NCBI GenBank assembly: GCA_947169455.1
Contig: CAMVPV010000007.1
Span: forward strand, 1 to 12,198
From: an uncultured Clostridia bacterium
Lineage (GTDB): Bacteria; Bacillota_A; Clostridia; Oscillospirales; Ruminococcaceae
Reading direction: 5' to 3'
Length of the DNA stretch: 12,198 nt
The first letter of the stretch is position 1, and each line of letters begins with the position of its first letter. The notes under the pieces were generated by a model. The model searched no databases and had not been told where the DNA came from. It saw only the letters and a list, made by a program, of their open reading frames with translations. Shown here piece after piece: positions 1-6,123 of the stretch. The position numbers were made by a program, and so were the translations under genes.

Positions 1-1
1 C

Positions 2-487
2 GAACTTCTGCTCGACAGCCGCGTGAAGGTGCACACCTTCATCGCAGACGGATATACTATCCTGCCGATGCCGTCGTTCCGCCCGGGACTGCTGCGCAGC
101 ATCTATATCAAGGGCTATTCCGCAGTGATCTGTTCCATGCTCACAAAGCATCAGGCACTGCTCGCAAAGCTGCTCGGCAGAACGGAAAGCTCGGTGAGAG
201 AGTCTCTATATACAGATGTGAGCAGACAGTCGATAATAAACAGCGTTGAAAGCGAGATAGGCTACCGCTATAAATTTGAAAGCTTCAACCTTACCGACTC
301 GTTCATATTCCACGGCTCCGCAGAAATGTCAGCGGCGCGGAAGGTACATAAGCTGAAAGCGAAAGGGATACGCTTCCGCCACAAGATATTCCGTGATACG
401 GGCCATGCGGAGCTTATCCACGGTGACCCGCGCTATCTGCTTAAATACATCGGCAAGGCGTACTCCCTCGGAAACAATAAAGAATGA
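2..487 (+). CDS. Alpha/beta hydrolase, C-terminal part (5' end outside window)
   Basis: The reading frame is open from the left edge of the window, so this is the last 161 codons of a longer gene; the in-frame GTG at 23 is internal. The visible part has the C-terminal half of an alpha/beta hydrolase: a strand followed by an ADG step near the left edge, a helical cap-like middle, then a strand ending in FHGSAE (usual position of the acidic residue) and a TGHAELIHG segment that supplies the likely catalytic His. The nucleophile Ser would lie upstream of the window. The protein resembles the minus-strand hydrolase at 11102-11831 in the same positions (ADGYTI against MDGCYV; FHGSAE against WCGSKE; TGHAE against GYGHGE), so the two are probably paralogs. 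The substrate is unknown. The DUF4015-type gene follows after 71 bases and could be co-transcribed. Confidence 0.7.
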   Translation, partial: ELLLDSRVKVHTFIADGYTILPMPSFRPGLLRSIYIKGYSAVICSMLTKHQALLAKLLGRTESSVRESLYTDVSRQSIINSVESEIGYRYKFESFNLTDSFIFHGSAEMSAARKVHKLKAKGIRFRHKIFRDTGHAELIHGDPRYLLKYIGKAYSLGNNKE

Positions 488-558
488 AACGGATATTTCT
501 GCTCATCGGCGGAAAAATATCTGTATAGATCACACGCACAGGAAAGGACATCGACATC

Positions 559-1716
559 ATGCCAAAGAAAATAAAGTACAGACCGCCGCGCCACCGTTCT
601 ATGGTGAAACGGCCGTACAAAACGAAGCTGCACACCTCGATAAACGTCGAGCGCGCCGAGAGGATACTTAAAAGGATACTCGCAGTGGGAGCGCTCGGTG
701 TACTGATCTTTGTCGGGTACAGCATCGCCCGCCCGATCATCAATTTCTTCACCGAAAAGAAGAACGCTCCCCCGCCCGAGACCGAGACTGCATGGACTCC
801 CCCGCCCGAGACGACCGTGACCACCGAGAAACAGACAACGGTCACTACGGCGGCAAAGGCGCAGGAGCAGAAGGATATCCTGCCCGAGGACAAGACCAAT
901 ATCATGGCGTATGCGCTCACGGTGGGCAGCTACGATGACACCGATGCACTTAAGGAAGAACTGACTATAATCAAGGACAGCGGCTTCAATACGGTCGTGA
1001 TGACGATGAAGGACGAGAACGGCTACTTCTACTACAACACCGTTTCGCCCTATGCCGATATGACCGACAGCGGGAATATCCGCTCAGAGCTGACCGCGAA
1101 GGAGCTTGCGGATATATTCAAGGAATGCGGACTCATACCTGCGGCGAAAATAAGCGTTCTCAAGGACAGTGCATATTACGGCGCAGAATCGGGGATGTCC
1201 TATCAGACCGAGAGCGGCGGGATATGGACGGACAAGGCGGGAAAGCCGTGGCTCTCTCCGTACAGCCACCAGACCGCCGATTATGTAACGCAGATAACAT
1301 CGGAGCTTGCAGAGGCGGGCTTCCGCTACATAATCTGCTCGGATATCGCTTACCCCGAGCTTGAAAAGGACGATTACTCCTCGATAGGCGAGGCGCTCGC
1401 ATTCGGAGACAGATACACCGCGCTCGTGAAGATATTCAACACCGCTTACGATACAGCGGCGGCGCAGGGTTCCGAGGTGATAATACAGATAAATTCAAGG
1501 GATGCTGTCGGCAGATCTGCGGAGGTATTCCGTCCGGACGAGCTGAAATGCAGGCGCGTCGCGCTGATGTGCGACGATGACAATATGCGCGATATCTCTA
1601 TGACCGACCCCGCATGGGGCGGCATGAGGGTGATACCCTGCTACGCAGGCGGCGACCCCGAAACTGCTCTCCATGTATTCATCGACAACGGTTTCCGCGA
1701 GAGCGTGATCTATTAG
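559..1716 (+). CDS. Membrane-anchored DUF4015-type putative glycoside hydrolase
   Basis: This 385-residue protein starts at ATG 559, 11 bases after GGAAAGG at 541-547. Residues 1-38 are strongly basic, residues about 39-57 form one hydrophobic helix (signal anchor), and residues about 66-105 are a Pro/Thr/Glu linker in which PPPET occurs twice. Residues about 112-385 form the globular part, placed outside the cell by the topology. It resembles the DUF4015 putative glycosyl hydrolase family, a TIM-barrel group: a strand with a following helix (TNIMAYALTVGS, then LKDSGFNTVVMTMKDENG), GLIPAAKISVLKD, the NGx-type GGIWTDKAGKPWLSPYS segment, then FRYIICSDIAYPE. The acidic residues at the ends of these strands are candidates for catalysis, but I cannot assign them. 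A role in cell-wall or polysaccharide turnover is an inference. It lies 71 bases behind the alpha/beta hydrolase and converges on the next gene. Confidence 0.75.
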   Translation: MPKKIKYRPPRHRSMVKRPYKTKLHTSINVERAERILKRILAVGALGVLIFVGYSIARPIINFFTEKKNAPPPETETAWTPPPETTVTTEKQTTVTTAAKAQEQKDILPEDKTNIMAYALTVGSYDDTDALKEELTIIKDSGFNTVVMTMKDENGYFYYNTVSPYADMTDSGNIRSELTAKELADIFKECGLIPAAKISVLKDSAYYGAESGMSYQTESGGIWTDKAGKPWLSPYSHQTADYVTQITSELAEAGFRYIICSDIAYPELEKDDYSSIGEALAFGDRYTALVKIFNTAYDTAAAQGSEVIIQINSRDAVGRSAEVFRPDELKCRRVALMCDDDNMRDISMTDPAWGGMRVIPCYAGGDPETALHVFIDNGFRESVIY

Positions 1717-1739
1717 CGATCAGACATCAGAATAAAAAT

Positions 1740-1794
1740 GCAAGAAGCAAGATCGAAAAAGCCTTTGCGGATGACCTTTCATCTTGCCTCTTGC
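1740..1794 (-). terminator. Long inverted repeat, probable terminator of the minus-strand gene
   Basis: The arm gcaagaagcaagat (1740-1753) pairs with atcttgcctcttgc (1781-1794), 13 of 14 positions matching, around a 27-base loop. The element lies between two convergent genes. Read on the minus strand, the hairpin is followed at once by ATTTTTATTCT, which suits an intrinsic terminator for the 1809-2222 gene. Read on the plus strand it is followed by a mixed CTCTTATC, so it would work poorly for the DUF4015-type gene. The loop is longer than usual and the arms contain the short repeat GCAAGA twice, so a dispersed repeat is an alternative. Confidence 0.5.
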
Positions 1795-1808
1795 CTCTTA
1801 TCCGGTGC

Positions 1809-2222
1809 TCAAAGGAATTTCTTCAGCCGGTCTATATACTCCTGCTCTTTTTTCAGCACCGACCTTGCCTGCGCCGCCGAAGCGGACGATATCCCGTTCT
1901 GTGAGTTCAGCACACGGTTAAGCTCGATGATGCCCATGTTCGTGCCCTGTATCATCATCTCTGCTATGTGCGAGCTGCCCGCATCCTTTGCGAGGCTGAC
2001 GGCAATGCCCGCCTTACTCATGAGAGAAGGCAAAGCGGGTACCGGTTCCGGCGTGAGCCTGTTCCTCGTCAGCTGTGAAACTGCGGCATTGCGCTCATTG
2101 TGATAGCTTCTCAGCTGACGCGAAAGCTCTGCGCGCAGAGCCTTGTTCCTGACCTTTGGCATGACCTGCCTTATCGCCGACGCACCCATGACGGCATTTT
2201 TATAGACCGAATTCTGTATCAC
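1809..2222 (-). CDS. Small helical conserved protein of unknown function
   Basis: Counted from GTG 2222 the product has 137 residues, no signal peptide and no membrane segment. It looks like a bundle of long amphipathic helices, with the conserved-looking core SHIAEMMIQGTNMGIIELNRVLN (around residues 84-106) and a basic/acidic C-terminal helix ending in DRLKKFL. I recall similar small proteins in many Clostridia, but no function that I can name. The start is uncertain. GTG 2222 lies 18 bases from the strong Shine-Dalgarno GGAAGGAGAG, too far for good use. Five codons upstream an in-frame ATT (2235-2237) sits 5 bases from AAGGAG and would give an N-terminus M-TEQSVIQNSVYK; no ATG or TTG lies in frame between the upstream stop and GTG 2222. 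The gene stands alone, divergent from the C_GCAxxG_C_C gene and convergent with the DUF4015-type gene. Confidence 0.7.
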   Translation of the reverse strand: MIQNSVYKNAVMGASAIRQVMPKVRNKALRAELSRQLRSYHNERNAAVSQLTRNRLTPEPVPALPSLMSKAGIAVSLAKDAGSSHIAEMMIQGTNMGIIELNRVLNSQNGISSASAAQARSVLKKEQEYIDRLKKFL

Positions 2223-2300
2223 GGACTGTTCCGTAATGATCTCTCCTTCCGGCTTATTTATGGGACCGTAAAGGTGTCCATACCGTTATGATTTGCCGCA

Positions 2301-2329
2301 TTGCGAAAAATATTCCCATAAAACATAAA
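2301..2329 (+). promoter_or_regulatory. Possible weak promoter for the C_GCAxxG_C_C gene
   Basis: TTGCGA (2301-2306) and CATAAA (2324-2329) are separated by 17 bases in the divergent intergenic region, about 20 bases ahead of the AGGAGG of the next gene. The match to the sigma-A consensus is partial in both boxes, so this is only a candidate. Confidence 0.3.
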
Positions 2330-2350
2330 ATTACACAGGAGGTATTATAT

Positions 2351-2722
2351 ATGACAGACAGAGCGGAAAAAGCGGTGGAACTCAAACTGCACGGACGGTG
2401 CAACTGCTGTCAGGCGGTGCTGCTGTCCTTCTCGGATATGCTCGATGCTCCCGATGATCTACTGATGAAAGCGGGTGCCTGCTTCGGGTGCGGGATGGGC
2501 GCGTTCGATGCGACCTGCGGCGCGCTCTGCGGCGCACAGATGATACTCGGAATGAAAAAATATTCCGGAAAGCCCCTGCTTGCCGATGCAAAGGCACTTC
2601 ACGCAGGATGCGGCAGCACATACTGCGATGAGCTGAAAGGGCTCGGCACCGGAAAAATGCTCTGCTCCTGCGAGGACTGCGTGAGAAATGCCGTCCGGCT
2701 GACGGAGACTGCACTGCTGTGA
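2351..2722 (+). CDS. C_GCAxxG_C_C family protein
   Basis: The 123-residue product begins at ATG 2351, 8 bases after a perfect AGGAGG (2337-2342). The frame is open upstream to 2288, but that stretch holds the promoter-like sequence and the ribosome binding site, so it is not coding. Twelve cysteines are spread over the chain: C17, C19 and C20 in RCNCCQAVLLSF; C44 and C47 in GACFGCGMG; C56 and C60 in ATCGALCGAQMILG; C87 and C92; and C105, C107 and C110 near the end. The order N-C-C-Q, then GCGMG, then TCGAL-GA--ILG, then C-terminal cysteines is that of the C_GCAxxG_C_C family (PF09719), a group often assumed to bind metal or a redox cofactor, with no proven reaction that I know of. It is cytoplasmic. 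The 186-residue gene follows after 39 bases and may share its transcript. Confidence 0.85.
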   Translation: MTDRAEKAVELKLHGRCNCCQAVLLSFSDMLDAPDDLLMKAGACFGCGMGAFDATCGALCGAQMILGMKKYSGKPLLADAKALHAGCGSTYCDELKGLGTGKMLCSCEDCVRNAVRLTETALL

Positions 2723-2761
2723 CAGGCGGGAACTGATACACACAGGGAGATATGATGAGAT

Positions 2762-3322
2762 ATGTTCGTAAACGGCATAGTTGTCCAGAAATATTCCGAT
2801 AATCCCTACAAAGGGATAGACGGCAGCGGATTCAGCGAAAAAACGGCTCAGAACTGGTTCCTGAACTATGAAGAGGATCTGGCTGACAGCTTCGGAGCAT
2901 ATTATGATGAGAATATCGGCATGACCTATTGGGATCTGAGCAGCCGTTCCCGGGTAGCTGCCTGTAACGATATGGATCACATATACAAATATGTCAGGGA
3001 AGCAGAAAAGCGAAATATAAGATACAGGCTGCTGCTGTGTGAAACAGACATACCGTCCCCGAGGTTTGACAGTACCGGTCTCAAAAAGATATTCTTAGGG
3101 TATGACTATGCATATGCCGGGGGTGACAATTATTCGGCTGTGTATAATGAGATCCCGTTCGTATTTCCTCAGTTTCAACTGAACCGATACGGGCTCTTCC
3201 GGACGCGGGAGGAGATCGGAGAATACCTTGCCGCAAGAGAACGATTCAAGCAGACCCACCCTCCGCTCACGCTGGAAGAAGGAGATTTTGCCGTCTTCAG
3301 ACTTCACGAGATATTTCTCTGA
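2762..3322 (+). CDS. Hypothetical protein, 186 residues, family not recognised
   Basis: I do not recognise this protein. ATG 2762 follows AGGGAGA (2744-2750) at 11 bases; two nearby ATGs at 2752 and 2755 are in another frame. The product is soluble, without signal peptide or membrane helix, and rich in aromatic residues (Tyr, Phe, Trp). Notable stretches are FLGYDYAYAGGDNYSAVYNEI around residues 111-131, a basic patch RFKQTHPP, and a final DFAVFRLHEIFL. The compact, aromatic, acidic make-up is like that of immunity proteins and other small single-domain accessory proteins, but there is no toxin gene beside it and I do not assign that role. Its codon use is less GC-rich than in the DUF4015-type gene upstream, which could mean separate acquisition. 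It probably ends at the hairpin at 3474-3508. Confidence 0.65.
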   Translation: MFVNGIVVQKYSDNPYKGIDGSGFSEKTAQNWFLNYEEDLADSFGAYYDENIGMTYWDLSSRSRVAACNDMDHIYKYVREAEKRNIRYRLLLCETDIPSPRFDSTGLKKIFLGYDYAYAGGDNYSAVYNEIPFVFPQFQLNRYGLFRTREEIGEYLAARERFKQTHPPLTLEEGDFAVFRLHEIFL

Positions 3323-3355
3323 AAGCTGCCTGACCTGACGGATCAACGAACAATG

Positions 3356-3462
3356 ATATTACTTCGGCAATTATTTATCGATAAAATCAAATATAACATA
3401 AAGCTGTATCTATCGGAAAATGTTTTATGTTTATTATAGATATTTAATTGCCGAAGTAATAT
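3356..3462. repeat. 107-bp imperfect palindrome with perfect 18-bp terminal inverted repeats (MITE-like)
   Basis: The arm atattacttcggcaatta (3356-3373) is the exact reverse complement of 3445-3462. The AT-rich interior holds a second inverted pair, aacataaa (3395-3402) with tttatgtt (3424-3431), and a perfect TTATCGATAA (3375-3384), so the whole element can fold into one long hairpin. It has no coding capacity. If the repeat begins at TTACTTCGG (3359) and ends at CCGAAGTAA (3459), it is flanked on both sides by TA (3357-3358 and 3460-3461), as expected after insertion of a Tc1/mariner-type miniature element. A folded RNA element or processed 3' end of the upstream gene is the alternative. 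Only one copy is visible, so mobility is inferred. Confidence 0.55.
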
Positions 3463-3473
3463 ATCCCCCGGAG

Positions 3474-3508
3474 CGATATGAAAACCGCCCCGGGGCGTTT
3501 TCATATAT
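3474..3508 (+). terminator. Intrinsic terminator, possibly two-way, after the 186-residue gene
   Basis: atatgaaaaccgcccc and ggggcgttttcatatat pair with a single bulged base, with the GC core CGCCCCGGGGCG at the tip and an A-run on one side and GTTTTC on the other. A competing stem uses CCCCGG at 3466-3471 with CCGGGG. The A/T-flanked GC palindrome suits termination from either direction and insulates the hydrogenase operon from the genes upstream. Confidence 0.6.
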
Positions 3509-3609
3509 ATGACCGAAAAAAGTCATACCTGCCGCATATGATATGTACTTATATATATTTTGTCAACAAAAAAAGGCATGAATTGCACAAAAAAAATTTG
3601 CAAAAGCAC

Positions 3610-3638
3610 TTGCAATAATAAGAAAATTGTAGTATAAT
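3610..3638 (+). promoter_or_regulatory. Sigma-A promoter of the hydCBA operon
   Basis: TTGCAA (3610-3615) and a perfect TATAAT (3633-3638) are separated by exactly 17 bases. Transcription should begin near 3645, giving a leader of about 58 bases before ATG 3703. The -35 box is one of a group of TTGCA motifs (3583, 3598, 3610), which may matter for control. Confidence 0.8.
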
Positions 3639-3658
3639 AGACTATATGACATATTTCA

Positions 3659-3672
3659 TGTATGGGCATACA
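3659..3672. promoter_or_regulatory. Palindrome TGTATG-GG-CATACA in the hyd leader, possible operator
   Basis: A perfect 6-bp inverted repeat with a 2-bp centre lies about 14 to 28 bases after the predicted transcription start. A dimeric repressor bound here would block the hydrogenase operon. No regulator gene is visible in the window and the match is not to a site I can name; a small leader hairpin is the alternative. Confidence 0.3.
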
Positions 3673-3702
3673 CTACAAGATAACTAACAGGAGGTTGGTG
3701 CT

Positions 3703-4212
3703 ATGAATGAAAAAAACCTGATACCGTTCAACGGAACGGCTGCTCAGGAAGATGAACTCAAAAAGGTCATCGCAGAACACCGCGACCAGAAGGGCGGGCT
3801 CATGCCTATCCTTCAGAAGGCACAGGGCATTTACGGCTATCTGCCCATTGAGGTGCAGACAATGATCGCAGAGGGACTCGGCATATCTCTCTCTGAGGTT
3901 TACGGAGTCGCTACGTTCTACTCACAGTTCTCCCTTACTCCGAAGGGCGAACACCGTATCAGCGTCTGTCTCGGAACAGCCTGCTATGTAAAGGGCTCGG
4001 ACAAGATACTTGAAGCTGTTGAAAACCGTCTCGGCATAAAGTCGGGCGAATGTACTCCCGACGGAAAATTCTCAATAGATTCCTGCCGCTGCGTAGGCGC
4101 CTGCGGACTTGCTCCCGTAATGCTCGTGGATGAGGACGTTTACGGCAAGGTAACTCCCGACCAGGTAGATGGTATCATAGATTCCTACCTTGCGGAAAAA
4201 GGAGGTAATTAA
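3703..4212 (+). CDS. hydC: [FeFe]-hydrogenase NuoE-like subunit, HydC
   Basis: This 169-residue protein is the NuoE-like (24 kDa-type) thioredoxin-fold subunit of a NAD-dependent electron-bifurcating hydrogenase. ATG 3703 lies 8 bases after AGGAGG (3689-3694). The N-terminal helical part (to about residue 80) contains GGLMPILQKAQGIYGYLP and YGVATFYSQF, both typical of the family. The [2Fe-2S] ligands are Cys89 and Cys94 (CLGTAC) and Cys130 and Cys134 (CVGAC), followed by GLAPVM. Length and cysteine spacing are normal. It passes electrons within the complex to the NuoF-like subunit, in the cytoplasm. The ribosome binding site of hydB overlaps its last codons (GGAGGT at 4201-4206), so translation is probably coupled. 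Naming follows the Thermotoga maritima HydABC convention. Confidence 0.93.
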   Translation: MNEKNLIPFNGTAAQEDELKKVIAEHRDQKGGLMPILQKAQGIYGYLPIEVQTMIAEGLGISLSEVYGVATFYSQFSLTPKGEHRISVCLGTACYVKGSDKILEAVENRLGIKSGECTPDGKFSIDSCRCVGACGLAPVMLVDEDVYGKVTPDQVDGIIDSYLAEKGGN

Positions 4213-4215
4213 GAG

Positions 4216-6108
4216 ATGACTATTGAACAGCTGAACAAGATAAAGGCTGAACACGAAGACCTTATAAAAGTCAGAAAGATCGTTGCCGAGGAAGGTGCCA
4301 AGCTCGCTGAAAAGACCGGCTACAGAAAGCAGGTACTCGTATGCGGAAGTACAGGCTGTACCTCCTCCGGAAGCAAGAAAGTCCTCGAAGCTCTCGAAAG
4401 CGAACTCAAAAAGCAGGGTCTTGAAGATGAGATCCTCGTAGTAAGGACAGGCTGCTTCGGTCTCTGCGCACTCGGTCCTATCATGATCGTTTATCCCGAG
4501 GGCACTTTCTATGCACAGGCTACTCCCGAGGGCGTAGTCCGCATCGTTGATGAGCACCTCAAGAACGGCAACGTCGTAAAGGATCTCCTCTACAAGGAAA
4601 CCGTACATACCGACGGTTCCATAATCTCTCTCTCCGAGACTGACTTCTACAAGAAGCAGGTCAGAATAGCACTCAGGAACTGCGGCGTCATCGAACCCGA
4701 AAATATCGCCGAATATATCGCAACAGACGGCTATCAGGCTCTCTATAAAGCCCTTACCTCCATGTCCCGCGATGACGTTATCAAGGAACTCATCGATTCC
4801 GGACTGCGCGGAAGAGGCGGCGGCGGATTCCCCACCGGCAAGAAGTGGATGTTCGCCAAGGCTTCCGAGGGCGATGTCAAGTATGTATGCTGCAACGCCG
4901 ACGAGGGCGACCCGGGCGCATTCATGGACAGATCCATACTTGAGGGCGACCCCCACGCTATCATCGAGGCAATGACGATCGCCGGCTATACCATCGGCGC
5001 TCAGCAGGGCTACGTATATGTCCGCGCTGAATATCCCGTTGCCGTTGACCGCCTCACTATCGCACTCAATCAGGCAAGAGAGTACGGTCTGCTCGGAAAG
5101 AACATCTTCGGCACCGACTTCAGCTTCGATATAGATATCCGCCTCGGCGCAGGCGCATTCGTATGCGGTGAGGAAACCGCCCTCATGACCTCTATCGAGG
5201 GTCACCGCGGCGAGCCCAGACCCCGTCCTCCGTTCCCGGCTGTCAAGGGTCTTTTCGGCAAGCCCACAGTACTCAACAACGTTGAGACATACTCCAATAT
5301 CCCGCAGATCATCCGCAAAGGCGCTGCATGGTACGCTTCAATGGGTACCGAGACCTCCAAGGGCACAAAGGTATTCGCTCTCGGCGGAAAGATCACAAAT
5401 GTCGGACTCGTTGAGATCCCCATGGGCACAACGCTCCGCGAGATCATCGAAGAGATCGGCGGCGGCATCCCCAACGGCAAGAAGTTCAAGGCTGCACAGA
5501 CAGGCGGACCTTCCGGCGGATGCATCCCCGCTGAGCATATAGATACTCCTATCGATTACGAGAGCCTCTCCGCACTCGGCTCCATGATGGGCTCCGGCGG
5601 ACTTATCGTAATGGACGAGGATACCTGTATGGTCGATATCGCTAAGTTCTACCTCAACTTCACCGTTGATGAGAGCTGCGGCAAATGTACTCCCTGCCGC
5701 GTAGGTACAAAGAGACTCCTCCAGTACCTCGAGAAGATAACTTCCGGCAAGGGCGAGCCCGATGACCTCGAAAAGATCGAAGAGCTCGCAAATCACATGA
5801 AGTCCTCCTCTCTCTGCGCACTCGGTCAGTCTGCTCCCAACCCGATACTCTCCACCATCAAGGCGTTCAAGGACGAGTACATCGAGCACATTGAGAACAA
5901 GCACTGCCCCGCAGGCGTCTGCAAGGATCTGCTCCAGTACGAGATCATCGCCGACAAGTGCAAGGGATGCACGCTCTGCGCACGCAACTGCCCTGTCAAG
6001 GCTATCTCCGGTACTGTAAAGCAGCCTCATGTCATCGACCAGTCGAAGTGCGTCAAGTGCGGACTCTGCCAGCAGAACTGCAAGTTCGGCGCAATAATCA
6101 AGAAGTAA
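4216..6108 (+). CDS. hydB: [FeFe]-hydrogenase NuoF-like flavin subunit, HydB
   Basis: This 630-residue protein is the flavin and NAD(H)-binding subunit. Domains in order: an N-terminal thioredoxin-like [2Fe-2S] domain (ligands Cys43, Cys48, Cys80, Cys84); the NuoF core with the FMN-binding loop GLRGRGGGGFPTGKKW (197-212) and CNADEGDPGAFMDR (226-239); an SLBB-type segment; the [4Fe-4S] site ESCGKCTPCRVG (Cys488, Cys491, Cys494) with Cys534; and a C-terminal 2x[4Fe-4S] ferredoxin domain (Cys582, 585, 588, 592 and Cys612, 615, 618, 622). The extra N-terminal and C-terminal cluster domains separate HydB-type subunits from NuoF of complex I. FMN would be where electrons from NADH and ferredoxin are combined or split. 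ATG 4216 follows GGAGGT at 9 bases, and hydC ends only 3 bases upstream. Codon use is strongly biased (CTC, ATC, AAG), as in highly expressed genes. Confidence 0.95.
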   Translation: MTIEQLNKIKAEHEDLIKVRKIVAEEGAKLAEKTGYRKQVLVCGSTGCTSSGSKKVLEALESELKKQGLEDEILVVRTGCFGLCALGPIMIVYPEGTFYAQATPEGVVRIVDEHLKNGNVVKDLLYKETVHTDGSIISLSETDFYKKQVRIALRNCGVIEPENIAEYIATDGYQALYKALTSMSRDDVIKELIDSGLRGRGGGGFPTGKKWMFAKASEGDVKYVCCNADEGDPGAFMDRSILEGDPHAIIEAMTIAGYTIGAQQGYVYVRAEYPVAVDRLTIALNQAREYGLLGKNIFGTDFSFDIDIRLGAGAFVCGEETALMTSIEGHRGEPRPRPPFPAVKGLFGKPTVLNNVETYSNIPQIIRKGAAWYASMGTETSKGTKVFALGGKITNVGLVEIPMGTTLREIIEEIGGGIPNGKKFKAAQTGGPSGGCIPAEHIDTPIDYESLSALGSMMGSGGLIVMDEDTCMVDIAKFYLNFTVDESCGKCTPCRVGTKRLLQYLEKITSGKGEPDDLEKIEELANHMKSSSLCALGQSAPNPILSTIKAFKDEYIEHIENKHCPAGVCKDLLQYEIIADKCKGCTLCARNCPVKAISGTVKQPHVIDQSKCVKCGLCQQNCKFGAIIKK

Positions 6109-6123
6109 GGGAGGAACCAGCTA

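Noticed and set aside
492..521. Hairpin (gatattt with aaatatc) between the first two genes as a terminator
   Set aside because: There is no T-run after it, the inner stem is imperfect, and the genes are close enough to share a transcript.
3558..3590. Rex operator (TTGTCAACAA and TTGCACAA) ahead of hydC
   Set aside because: The half-sites do not form the usual 18-bp inverted repeat with an 8-bp centre; spacing and symmetry are wrong.
4072..5205. Minus-strand open frame of 377 codons opposite hydC/hydB
   Set aside because: It crosses two certain genes on the other strand, has no ribosome binding site of note and no recognisable domain.
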